Assembly (NCBI GenBank): GCA_025331565.1
Contig: JAFREQ010000079.1
Location: 496,001 to 560,000, forward strand
Direction: 5' to 3'
DNA length: 64,000 bases
Source of the DNA: Holacanthus passer
Taxonomy: Eukaryota; Chordata; Actinopteri; Pomacanthidae
The position numbers and the translations under genes were made by a program. This document shows, piece after piece, positions 36,201 through 44,406 of the stretch. How positions within the stretch are numbered: position 1 is the first letter of the stretch; every line of letters begins with the position of its first letter. The notes beneath the pieces were generated by a model. It was not told where the DNA came from. It saw only the letters and a list, made by a program, of their open reading frames with translations, and ran no database searches.

Positions 36201-39200
36201 AGAAAGGCATTATGAAAGATATAAAAGCAACACAAAGTAATGCATAAAAAGACACAAATAGGAAACATGTTAAACTTAAAACGTGCAATTTCCGCAATTT
36301 AAAGGGGCCCAGAGGCTTATTTTCCCATGTTTATCCTCAAAATATTGACTTACAATAATACAGACCGGTGCCAGTTATTGATCTCAAGCAGCTTTAAGAG
36401 TCGATACTCACAAAGGAGACGTTATCAGACACGCTGTCATCTGGAAATTTGGCCCCACCGCACTTGGTTTTATCTGGGTCAATCTGGAGCGAGATGGTGA
36501 GAACGTTAACGAATAAACGTTACCTGGTTTTGACGGAGTCGCAGAAAGTTTGATTTCACAGAAAGTAAAGTTCATTCAACATCTGGTGATGGATTCTACA
36601 GATTGACAAACAAACCAGTGACCCTATAACTGGTTAAAACCTGTGGACTGATGGGAAAATATGAGTGGGGGGGAACGAGTGTTTCACTCTGCAGAACTTC
36701 AGAGAACGGTGCCCTTGAGCAGGATAATTAACGCCTTTCTGCTCTGGTGGATTTGCTCATCGGCCATCAGTGCAGTTCAATGGTTACACTGGTCGGCCTC
36801 CAGCTGTTTTACTGGTATTGGGAACACAGTTTGTTTAAGTAAATGGACAGGAAGCAGGGATCCGAGGGGGCCATTCGATCGGGAACACATAGAGGCAAAC
36901 ATACAAAGCCCAACAGAAACACGGCTGACTGTTTTATACGTGGTGTAAATGACTGTCCTGTCTCACCGGGCTCGGAGGCTCCCTGTGGCTCCGGCTGCTG
37001 TGGATGCTGCCGATCTCAGTTTGAGAGCTGGAGAGAGAGAGACCCTCGAAATATGGCCTGAAACACAAGAAACAATCCGGACTGAACAAGTCTGTATACA
37101 TCACAGTGTTTGTCCAGTCACAGATGGCATCCTAAACTCGACTAACACCATGTTTGACTTTATGCTTTGCTTTGTTTTTTCCCTGAGTTTGACACCAACA
37201 TTTTCAAGATTGTTTCGTCATCCTGCACTGTGCATTAATGCAGTTGTATAATATCTTCTGTGCCTCTTTCTAAAGTCTGAGAAAATGACTTGAGAGACAT
37301 CCCTGCTTGGGCTTTTGAAGGTTGCATATTTCCAACAGAAAGCCTGCATTAGAAACTGGAGGTGTGGAGTTTGAAAGACACTATTGAACTGAATTATGGG
37401 AAGTGAAGGATCCGGATAATGGAGCTTGGGGAGTGACAGTCAGGATGTCTCAGTCCCTGCTGTTTTGATTTTTCTTTTTTATTTATTGAAATGCAAAACT
37501 GAACTGCTGCAGTTTAAGTTTATGAGCAGAATGAAGTGTATATGCATTTTAAACAAACACTGACTTGAGTTTGGGTTTTGGCGTGCTGAGGACGCTGTCG
37601 TCGTCGTCCAGCTCCGGGCCGCTGTCGCTCGGGTTCTCGAACTCCACGCTGTCCAGGTCCAGGTCCTCCTCCTCCACCTCGGGAGGCGGCTCCGCGGGGT
37701 CCTGCTCCGAGTCCAGCACCTTCACACACACACACACACACACACAGACATGTTCAAAGTTCAGCAGCTCCACAGGAGACGAACGAGAGGAAAATGAATT
37801 CCCAGAGAGACTCACCTCATCTGAAACTCTGAAGCGCTTCAGAAGAGCCACCACTCGCTGCTTAAAGTTCTGCTGCTAAAACACAGGAGGATAAACACAC
37901 AACTACAAGTCAGTCTGTGACCTAGTTATGATTTACTACAGTGCTCTCAGCAATCCAGGAGAGAGAAAACAGCTCCTCCATTTTAGTCATTTTACCGGCA
38001 GTAGATACATTTGCAGGGTTGACTGGGCATCGATTCGACTGCGTGTGCTCGTGTAAATCAATAATCAAGCAACATCATGCTTCATCTGCTTTCTGGGGCT
38101 TTCATCTGCTCACTCTATAAAAGCAGAACCACACCCATGAGAAAGAACACATTCAGACTGTCTCATTAAAGCTCGCTGAAAGGTGTTGAATGTTATTTGA
38201 CCGTCTGCAAATGAATCAGCTACAATATCAACAAAATGAGGTGCTAATTGGAAATAAATGGTGCATAGACCGAAACATCTGAATTATAAAGGTGAAGGTC
38301 AACATATTCTGGCTCTTGACACCAAATAAAACCTGTCTTTGGAATAAATTTTGAAACATACTGAGAAGGATTTTCATATATTGAGGCTGAATTATATTCA
38401 AGTTGTGAACCATGGTTCATAACAGTATGGGAATAGTTCGACATTTTTGTTCATTTGCTTTCTTCCTGAGAATTAGTTAAATTCGATACCACTCTCATGC
38501 CTGTGTATGAAATACAAAGCCACTGTCAGCAGCTGATTAGCTTAGTTAGCACAAAGCATAAAGACTACAAACAAGTGGAAGGACGGTTTGGCTGCAATGC
38601 CATGGACGAAGGTTTGTTTCCCTGTGGGTCGTGATGCTCAGACTAAACTGCAGTGTATTTATAAGTTTGGCCTCCTTTAATCCCTGTTGACGTCTCTTAC
38701 TCTGGTGATGGAGGGCGTCCTTACAATCGACCTCCTCTGCTTCTTTGGCTTTCTCACATCGTACTCATCGTCCTCGAGATCCTGAAAACAATGAAGACAA
38801 AGTCAAAATACATCCTGGAGAAGACAATGCATTATTTATAATACTCTATATTTATACTGAAGTTTTCCAGGTCATGCAGTACAAATACAGATGTTTTATT
38901 CCAATGGCCAAACTTTTTTTTTTTTTTGCCTCATGACCTTTAAGTTTCCCTGAAAGATCTCCAGGTCGACTCACCTGTCCCTGCACGGCGTCGTCACTGG
39001 CCTCCTGCTCTGAGGAGAAGCTCTCATACTCTTCCTCTGAGTAGTTATCTAAAGCAGAGAACAAGCAGGAGATTAAAGGAGTGTAGAAGATGCCTCATAC
39101 ATATTTCAATGACCCTTTTAAATTTGACATGCAGCCAGGCTCTAAATATACATGATGTACAGTACACACAGAGCTGTGTGCTACCTGAATCTAATCTCTG

Positions 39201-42200
39201 CAAAAAAAAAAAAAAAAACCCTGTGATCCCGGCTCTGTTTAGCTCATGGAGCATATTAGCTGATTATGATAGCATCCCGCTGTTTTAACCTCAAGCCATC
39301 AGGGGTAATGAGAGGCAAAGTGTACCGGAGCATTTGATCTTCTGTCCTCCCTGCAGGGCCGCCTCCTCGTGGTCTATTGGCTGACTGGACAGGGAGAAGA
39401 TCCAGATCTCTGCCACCTTCCCCAGCATGTCTTTCTGGTTGCTGCACAGAGGCAGAACCTGGCCTCCCTCTGTCGGGTGCTGCATCACCTGGAGGAGGCA
39501 AAAGAAAAGGCGAGACGTGAGACATGAGACATGAGGATGAAATGCAGAGGAATGGTTGAGTGGTCTGATGCAAACTGGTGAAGTTGTACCTTGTGTTTTT
39601 GAGATGCCAAGCTGAACTTTATTTACCTTAATGCACTGCAGGCTGAGAGTTAATGTGCTGAAATGTAGTTTTCAATTTTACTTGAATGTGGGAATTTCGA
39701 AATGTACCTCACATAATTACAGTCATCTGGGCATTCAAGCCACCGAGGCAGAAAAAACAAGCGCACGCAGTAAAAACACTTTACATTACACAGGTTGACC
39801 AAACTAATGTTGCTGTCCTCACTGTTTTAAAATCATGCAATGCTTTTATAAGTAGACAATCCAGGGAAAATCATATTTGTACAGTCTATTGCTGACGGAG
39901 AGAGCAGTCGTCTTGACCTAAAAGAATAACTTGACATTTTGGGAAAGAAGGTTAATTGCTTTCTCTGCAGACAGTTGGATGAGAAGGAGGCCAGGAGATG
40001 ATTAAGGTGCCGTTAGAAGCGCTGTCGGACCTTTTGGATGCCAGATTAAGGGGAGTTGTGTCTGACCATTTCTGTAATTTCCCGAACCGACAATCTAAAA
40101 TTTACCAGCTGATCACAGGTGACAAACAAGGCAGGATTTGAACTTCTCTCTCTGGTATAATAAATCTAAAATGAACAGGAAATAATAACTGAGAAACTGA
40201 GTCTCTCCTGAAGAAGCTGAGGGTTGAGTTTCATTCATTCTGGACGTATCTTAACAAGCAGCTACAGAGATTGAAACTCAAGTCACTTCAGGACAGAAAC
40301 ATCCCAAATCTGGACTAATCAGCCAAGTCAGCCTTCAGCATCTGTATTTCATGTTGTATGTTGTCTCACAGCATCTTTGAATCCTTGAGTTGAAAGAGAA
40401 CCGAGGACCGTTTCTTTCTTGTGGTTAAGAACAACTCTGCTCTTTTTTCTCCTCCCAGGCGCCAAAATGTTTTTTCGGTCTCCTCTCGGCTGCTGAGATA
40501 TGACCTTAATAAGCTCCACTGAGCTTTGTCAGCCGTGTGGGAGCTGCTTAGTGTAACAGCATCGTCTGCACTGAAATGTATTCATCTGAAGAAAGTCACT
40601 CGTTCATGTATTCACAGATCCCTTGTTTAACGTTATTTCAGGTGAAAGAACTTTTAACGAGGGACTTTTCTTTACTTGTACACAGATAATTTCATCAGGT
40701 CTGGAAGTTCTTCAAAGATTAAAGTATTATTTTCAGACTAATTAAAGGACAAAACGACGAATTCAAGAAGATTTTTCTTGCGCTGTATTATTAAAAGACC
40801 AAGGAGCTATAGGACAAGAGGGTCCAAATCCCAGGAGAAGATGAGGAGGACAAAGTCTTCTACTAAATGTCAACCTGCAGCTCCAACATCCACCATCATC
40901 TCATTATATTTTCACACTGGTCCTCACACTAACAGCCTGTTAGAGCCGATGCATCTCTCTGCTCCTGCATGAGGCTTCAAAACACAGCAAAAAGTGCAAC
41001 AGAAGTAAGAAGCAACCTCGTTATCCTCCACATACTGAACACAGGAACAACACATTAACACACACACAACATGAACACTTTACCTCGGCCATATCAATAG
41101 ATCCCAACGCAAGAGTCTTGTAGCCCAAGATGGTTCGGTTCTTGTATCTCTTCCGCCTTTGCAGCATGATCTGCAGCTTGTTTCCTTCTCGCTTTAAGAA
41201 GTGAGGATACTGAAGGAGGAAGAAACCAAGAAAGAAAAATACAAATTACTCACCAAGAGCTTTAAAGGTCAGGTTGGTGATATTCTACGTTTTTCTTATT
41301 GTCATCAAATCCCATAAAAAAAGACCAAAACCAGCAATGAACTGACCCTTTTACAAGTTTTGTCTCTACATCTACAGTCTGATAAATCACATTCCTCCAA
41401 CACATTGTTGCACTGAGAATGGAAATGAACAAATATTACATTAGTGATCAAAAAGAAATCCCACAGAATCACCTAAACACCTAAAGAGATCAGAGACACA
41501 GCAGTTTTGAGGTTATGTCAAACAGCAATATGAGATTATCTTGGCTCAGTTGTTGAGTGTTTATGGGATCAAATGACATAATCATGATCTCATAGGCATC
41601 CAGGCATCGAGTGAAACTAAGTGGGTAAACTCAGGAGGGGGTGAGGCCACAGTGTCAGACTCTGAAAAACCTGCTGTAGGTTATTTTGAGCTGATCTCAT
41701 ACACACTGTCCTACTGTCATAAATACTGACTAGAGCATCAGTTCAGCAGCTGAAAACAGTATTTCATGTTAAATATTAATGACAAAATAAGGAGTGACTA
41801 CAGTTAAAGTTCAGGAAAAAAATCCTTTATTACATATGAAGACTGATGACTCAGCTAATCTGCTTCGTCAGGACTGTGTTGATATAGTTTTCTTTCTGTT
41901 GTACTGTTTGGATTTCAATGCAGGTTATTAGTTGGCGTCACTTTTTGAGCCACGCCGCCTTCAAACCAGGGACAGGAGCACAGACACAAACAAAATACTG
42001 AAATGTCTCGTGTGAAAAAGCAAAACTGTTGTAGCTTTGTCAGAAAATCGTGGGCTCATGTCGGACATCATTGCTCAGAGTAAGAAGATGATTGACAAAA
42101 TAGGTCTTTACATCTTCAGTAGGAACGAGGGAAGCCAGAGACGGATGAGAGAAGGATTAACATATTGTTGGTTTCTTTATGGGATTTCCTGACAATAACA

Positions 42201-43040
42201 ACAATACAGAATCTTGCCAGTCTGATCTTTTAATGAGCAACACTTGGTCCTTGTCCAAAAATGCTTTATTTGGCAGCCTGCAACGTTCACTTCCAACCAA
42301 ACAGCAGCATGGTGATGTTTTTGTACCTGCAGTGAAAAGGTGAGAGCCAGATCCGTCTCCACAGACCCACTGGGTGGCAGCACTATCTCATGGGACCTCA
42401 AAATCCGCTTGGAGCCCTGTAGAAAAAAAAAAAAAAAAAAATTGGCTGGTGTTGAATTTAGTGGGAGCTCTTCCCCTGGAAGTATTCTGCATCTCTGCTG
42501 TTGTTATTCGCTCTGCAGCAAAAGGTGCACAGCATAAATGATTCAACAGGATCCAGCACTTTTAAAAACACTGTACTCTTGTGTTTGCATGTGTTAGAAA
42601 ATTTACTATAAATCTCATCTACTTCACAGCATATTGCAATTTTGCAAAGCAAGCCTATCAAATAGTACATGTTTGAATGCATTTACTTCAGCAGCTGGTT
42701 TAATTATTGTCAAACTGGGAACATCTTAAAAACCAAAATACAACCAGATGAGATGTTCTGTACTAAATAAAATCAGTAACAGTCAAGTCTCTTACAATTT
42801 GTCTTGAAAGTGGAAAAAAAGAAAAGGAACACATGGCTTGAAAATGGTCAACATTAAACCTGCTTTTGCCCTTGGTCAGGTGGGGACATATACAGGAGAG
42901 GTGGATGTAGTTTGTTTGTGAGCAGCAGGTTTGTACCTGCCTGTCTACATACCTGGATTTTAACGGCTATCACCACAGAGATCAGCTCTTTATCGAGTTC
43001 TCTCATCACGACCAGCTTCTTCAGCGTCAGACTGCACAAT
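27092..43040 (-). CDS. pacs2: pacs2, phosphofurin acidic cluster sorting protein 2 (coding exons 2-24)
   Basis: PACS-2 binds acidic-cluster motifs of membrane cargo and COPI, sorts proteins between endosomes, ER and mitochondria, maintains ER-mitochondria contacts, and has an Akt-controlled role in apoptosis. Twenty-three exons join in frame to 839 residues plus TAG. Seen in order: the cargo-binding (furin-binding) region in exons 2-5 (SLTLKKLVV...LQRRKRYKNRTILGYKTLA); the acidic regulatory stretch NYSEEEYESFSSEQEASDDA; KPKKQRRS; DSGPELDDDDSVLSTPKPK; the Akt-type RGRSTSLKER; then the long conserved C-terminal region ending HVKHFPIGIFGHTKGPY. VEEEDL-, SLDNER- and TYKQK-type blocks match PACS2 rather than PACS1. 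Human PACS2 is about 889 residues. The missing about 40 residues (one exon with the ATWEVD motif) are not found up to 64000, so the gene probably starts beyond the right edge. Confidence 0.95.
27292..27705 (+). mobile_element. hAT-type MITE copy carrying a nested insertion
   Basis: It opens cagtggtgaaaagtatccaa and follows the family (actttctactccactgcatt; acattactctgatattggc). At about 27462-27575 it is interrupted by 'aagactttattgatccaatg gggaaaa', which resembles the 3' tail of fish non-LTR retroelements. The right inverted repeat is lost. It lies in pacs2 intron 23. Confidence 0.55.
27728..27845. repeat. Fragment of the AGAGCTRCAAC MITE family
   Basis: The segment 'tttcccagagcctgaggtga' to 'aaacccaaagatacttaatt' and 'aagaggctaaaatcag' corresponds to the interior of the MITE seen whole at 21965. 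Both ends are missing. Confidence 0.5.
28643..28756 (-). CDS. pacs2: pacs2 coding exon 23
   Basis: The exon encodes MFLPKKSKDKEVESKSQVIE GISRLICTAKQQQTMLR. The acceptor is CTGTCAG and the donor G|GTACTT. Confidence 0.95.
29103..29323 (-). CDS. pacs2: pacs2 coding exon 22
   Basis: The longest pacs2 exon found here (73 codons): SVGQVELMGLQVDYWVAPTE to NTLKCNFRSLQVSRLPLGG and MSMTVVTKEKNKK. Two tandem TGTAG acceptors 8 bp apart are present (29324 and 29316). Only the upstream one keeps frame with exon 21, because the 8-bp offset is not a multiple of three. Confidence 0.95.
29490..29625 (-). CDS. pacs2: pacs2 coding exon 21
   Basis: The exon encodes DSDDAAPLGSSLLSSTPPQV followed by SPALKEASPTPPSSPSVNTS FCAY, a proline/serine-rich linker with SP sites. 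The acceptor is CCCTCAG and the donor AG|GTATGA. Confidence 0.93.
29677..30029. mobile_element. Inverted-repeat element in pacs2 intron 20
   Basis: The left arm begins caggtccaaaggtctgagac; the right arm in reverse complement reads AGGGTCCAGAAATCTGAGAC. The match continues through taatattttcacgtaaacct versus its partner, giving arms of roughly 70-80 bp around a roughly 190-bp AT-rich centre. TA dinucleotides flank both ends at matching distance, in keeping with a Tc1/mariner-like MITE. A telomere-like hexamer run is inserted in the left arm only. Confidence 0.65.
29710..29729. repeat. Telomere-like (CCCTAA)3 run
   Basis: Three and a bit units of the vertebrate telomeric hexamer, aaccctaaccctaaccctaa, lie inside the left arm of the inverted-repeat element. 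The right arm has no counterpart. Confidence 0.85.
30182..30224 (-). CDS. pacs2: pacs2 coding exon 20 (43-bp microexon, GC donor)
   Basis: The exon encodes MVKVGIVEQTSATS plus the first base of Gly. The acceptor is TCTGCAG. The donor is G|GCAAGC, a GC rather than GT site. It is supported because the frame rejoins SGDSDDAA exactly in exon 21. Met replaces the usual Val at the first position. Confidence 0.9.
30372..30414 (-). CDS. pacs2: pacs2 coding exon 19 (43-bp microexon)
   Basis: The exon completes a split serine then gives PDEDSCQKFIPFIG, matching the family's SPDEES.QKFIPF block. The acceptor is CCACAG and the donor GGG|GTAAGT. No ORF caller would show it. Confidence 0.92.
34039..34147 (-). 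CDS. pacs2: pacs2 coding exon 18
   Basis: The exon encodes QENPDVVSRVTQYMVGANGA HQLPIAEAMLTYKQK. The acceptor is TGTGCAG and the donor AG|GTATGT. A 3.6-kb intron follows. Confidence 0.95.
34244..34354 (-). CDS. pacs2: pacs2 coding exon 17
   Basis: The exon encodes AHPVSKYLGTIDYRYNSLFQ DAAWRDLFHKPEAPVV. DYRYN and AWRDLF agree with PACS2, where PACS1 has DSKYS and GWRDLF. The acceptor is TTTTAG and the donor G|GTGAGC. Confidence 0.95.
34551..34705 (-). CDS. pacs2: pacs2 coding exon 16
   Basis: The exon encodes CNCNSQTPIPIKIAVAGAQH, then YLSAVLRLFVDHLSHKTPDW and LGYMRFLIIPL. This is one of the best conserved stretches of the family. The acceptor is CCTTAG and the donor G|GTCAGT. Confidence 0.96.
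34854..34960 (-). CDS. pacs2: pacs2 coding exon 15
   Basis: The exon encodes YLSDMLQNHHLPVVCTCTTA DIQAAFNTIVSRIQR. It ends with TT before GTAAGC. The split codon becomes Phe (RFCNCN) where I recall Tyr in human. Confidence 0.94.
35195..35299 (-). CDS. pacs2: pacs2 coding exon 14
   Basis: The exon encodes IPRKTVYDQLNHILVSDNHL PDSIILINTSDWQGQ, the opening of the conserved C-terminal half. The acceptor is TCCTAG and the donor CAG|GTGAGG. Confidence 0.94.
35516..35648 (-). CDS. pacs2: pacs2 coding exon 13 (Akt-site exon)
   Basis: The exon encodes QEPKLAGRRGRSTSLKERQP followed by SRPQNERANSLDNERSLDTR CHLQ. RGRSTS fits the RxRxxS Akt consensus and corresponds to the regulated 14-3-3-binding serine described in mammalian PACS-2 (Ser437). 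The acceptor is TTTCAG and the donor CAG|GTAGGA. Confidence 0.94.
35822..35946 (-). CDS. pacs2: pacs2 coding exon 12
   Basis: The exon encodes EQPEAVTPTTELEMDNMDTF then LERLPPSGKMTKTESLIISS N. The RLPPSGKMTKTESL block is PACS2-specific. The acceptor is CCCTCAG and the donor AG|GTAGAA. Confidence 0.93.
36412..36483 (-). CDS. pacs2: pacs2 coding exon 11
   Basis: The exon encodes IDPDKTKCGGAKFPDDSVSD NVSF. The DSVSD core matches human PACS2; the beginning diverges. The acceptor is CTCCAG and the donor TTT|GTGAGT. Confidence 0.85.
36967..37057 (-). CDS. pacs2: pacs2 coding exon 10
   Basis: The exon encodes PYFEGLSLSSSQTEIGSIHS SRSHREPPSP. The serine-rich SSSQTEIGS segment is shared by PACS1 and PACS2. 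The acceptor is TTTCAG and the donor CCG|GTGAGA. Confidence 0.93.
37565..37719 (-). CDS. pacs2: pacs2 coding exon 9
   Basis: The exon runs from VLDSEQDPAEPPPEVEEEDL to NPSDSGPELDDDDSVLSTPK and PKLK, strongly acidic. Its acceptor reads (TG)n GAAG with a microsatellite where a polypyrimidine tract is expected. The donor AA|GTCAGT fits the next exon by rebuilding the lysine codon. Exon length 155 is not a multiple of three, so skipping would shift the frame. Confidence 0.92.
37723..37746. repeat. (CA)12 microsatellite abutting pacs2 exon 9
   Basis: Read on the sense strand it is (TG)12 GAAG immediately before the exon. It replaces the pyrimidine tract of a 96-bp intron. Confidence 0.95.
37816..37875 (-). 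CDS. pacs2: pacs2 coding exon 8
   Basis: The exon encodes QQNFKQRVVALLKRFRVSDE, 20 codons. The acceptor is TTTTAG and the donor GAG|GTGAGT. The intron that follows is only 96 bp. Confidence 0.94.
38430..38592 (+). repeat. Foldback-repeat fragment
   Basis: It carries ggaatagttcgacattttt, ttcgataccactctcatgcc and agctgattagcttagttagc, the left half of the family seen at 25688. It lies in pacs2 intron 7. Confidence 0.6.
38701..38781 (-). CDS. pacs2: pacs2 coding exon 7
   Basis: The exon encodes DLEDDEYDVRKPKKQRRSIV RTPSITR. The KPKKQRR patch following the acidic run could serve as a nuclear localisation signal or an intramolecular partner of the acidic run. The acceptor is TTTCAG and the donor AGA|GTAAGA. 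Confidence 0.94.
38975..39048 (-). CDS. pacs2: pacs2 coding exon 6 (acidic regulatory segment)
   Basis: The exon encodes DNYSEEEYESFSSEQEASDD AVQGQ. The glutamates equivalent to human Glu209 and Glu211, counted through my exon-by-exon alignment, are both present. Recurrent changes at Glu209 cause a human epileptic encephalopathy, which marks this segment as functionally tight. Confidence 0.95.
39326..39488 (-). CDS. pacs2: pacs2 coding exon 5
   Basis: The exon begins VMQHPTEGGQVLPLCSNQKD and continues through AEIWIFSLSSQPIDHEEAAL, ending in a linker before the acidic stretch. The donor is G|GTACAC, phase 1. Confidence 0.95.
39912..39975 (+). repeat. Foldback-repeat end fragment
   Basis: A short piece with aacttgacattttgggaaag and gttggatgagaagg, the terminal arm of the same family, in pacs2 intron 4. 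Confidence 0.5.
41084..41209 (-). CDS. pacs2: pacs2 coding exon 4
   Basis: The exon encodes YPHFLKREGNKLQIMLQRRK followed by RYKNRTILGYKTLALGSIDM AE. This is the most basic and most conserved part of the cargo-binding region. The acceptor is CTTCAG and the donor GAG|GTAAAG. It is not visible as a long ORF. Confidence 0.95.
42327..42416 (-). CDS. pacs2: pacs2 coding exon 3
   Basis: The exon encodes GSKRILRSHEIVLPPSGSVE TDLALTFSLQ (30 codons). It is preceded by a 19-base T run (A run at 42423-42441 on plus) then CTACAG, a strong acceptor. The donor is CAG|GTACAA. Confidence 0.95.
42953..43040 (-). CDS. pacs2: pacs2 coding exon 2
   Basis: The exon encodes LCSLTLKKLVVMRELDKELI SVVIAVKIQ after the last base of an arginine codon split by intron 1. 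This is the start of the cargo-binding region. The acceptor is CTGATCAG and the donor CAG|GTATGT. Confidence 0.94.
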
Positions 43041-44372
43041 CTGATCAGAGGGAGAGAGAGAGATGGAGGGAGAATGAGGGAATTAATGTTCGGTTTAGTG
43101 CCGCTGGTGTGTTTTTGTAATATGCACAAACAGATGAGTCATTCAGAGAAAAAACAGGCTGCATATTCATTAAACAGTTTCAAGTAAACAGAGGAAAACA
43201 CACAGAGAGCGTCGGGAAACACATCGGCATCAGTCAATCAACAGGTTCAATGACTGTGCTGGTGTGATAATATGTTTTCACAGTTTACAGAAGGTGTTAA
43301 TTTGATGCTCTTATGCTGAGCAGATAGAAATGTGTGAGGTCAGTGTTTCACCTGAACCGACCGATACATTAGTTTGGCTGCTTTTACTGGCAGAGTTGAG
43401 TTTCTCACAGACTTATTCATATCTGAGGATATTACATGCACTGATAAGTAATACAAATGAGCAGTATAAAAGTGAAGTTTATTAAGAAATAATGACTCTG
43501 TTACATATTGTAGTTTGTCCATCAGAGAGTATTGACAAGTTTATTGTTTGAAGATAGATAAATGCAGGTGAGAGACGTGTCCATCTGTTTCTCTGGGACT
43601 TTAACAAACATATATGAGCAGGATCACGCTCTTGTCAAGAAAGTAAATATTCTCAACATGTTGAAATATTCCTTTAAAGATGTTCTGTGGCTTTTTTCTT
43701 CTAAACAAACAAAAATTATATTTACTTTCAGCATTACCTCCCAAGATGCATTGTGTGTATTCTTGTCAAACAAACATGTTGAATGCATTTACTTCCTTAT
43801 GAAACATCTGCAAAGCCAGTCTTTGTTTGAAGTTTGAAACTTGCATAGCACGCACTCTTCTTCATCGCCGCCTCTGCTGGTGCATTGCTTGGTGAATTAC
43901 CACCACCTGTAGATCAGTGGAATAATGTGAATCCATTACTGGGAAAATGTATTGAGTTAGCCACCAGAGTTAAAACATGGCACGAAACTCAGTATCACTT
44001 TAAAAGTATCGGTCGGGCAAAAGAATATGATCAGACATATGACCTTTAGTTTATGGGACAACTTGCTGGTGCCACAACCACATCTAAAAAAATCTTTTCT
44101 CGTGAGTGAAATCCAAAAAGCTGGTCACTGGAGCGACGGAGGGAGATCTGGCGAAAGATCACAGGACCGTCTCCAAATTCCTGCACTTGTTAGTTCGCGG
44201 CAGGCTGAGCTAATTCCTCTTTCTCTTTCAGACGGGAGCATCTGCCAGCGCCGAGGCAGGATGGTGGCGGGGCGGCCGGGGGCCATTGTTAGGCCAGTGT
44301 GTGTGTGGTGCTTTAACAAGCCTGTCACGATTTTTTGAGACACTTCCTTGCGAGACGAAAGAGAAAAAGAAA

Positions 44373-44375
<3 letters not shown>

Positions 44376-44406
<31 letters not shown>
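44376..44406. repeat. 31-base T homopolymer
   Basis: An uninterrupted T run, possibly the A tail of an old minus-strand retroposed copy, though no recognisable element body adjoins it. Confidence 0.9.

Larger units (their letters stand above)
27211..42952 (-). other. pacs2: pacs2 introns 2-23
   Basis: The longer introns are 30415-34038, 39489-41083, 27211-28642, 41210-42326 and 37876-38700. They contain the MITEs and repeat fragments listed separately. A plus-strand open frame of 128 codons at 30643-31029 shows no recognisable domain. A duplicated 28-bp motif lies at about 31742-31800 (ttgatatnaatctttgagat twice). I see nothing else. Confidence 0.7.
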
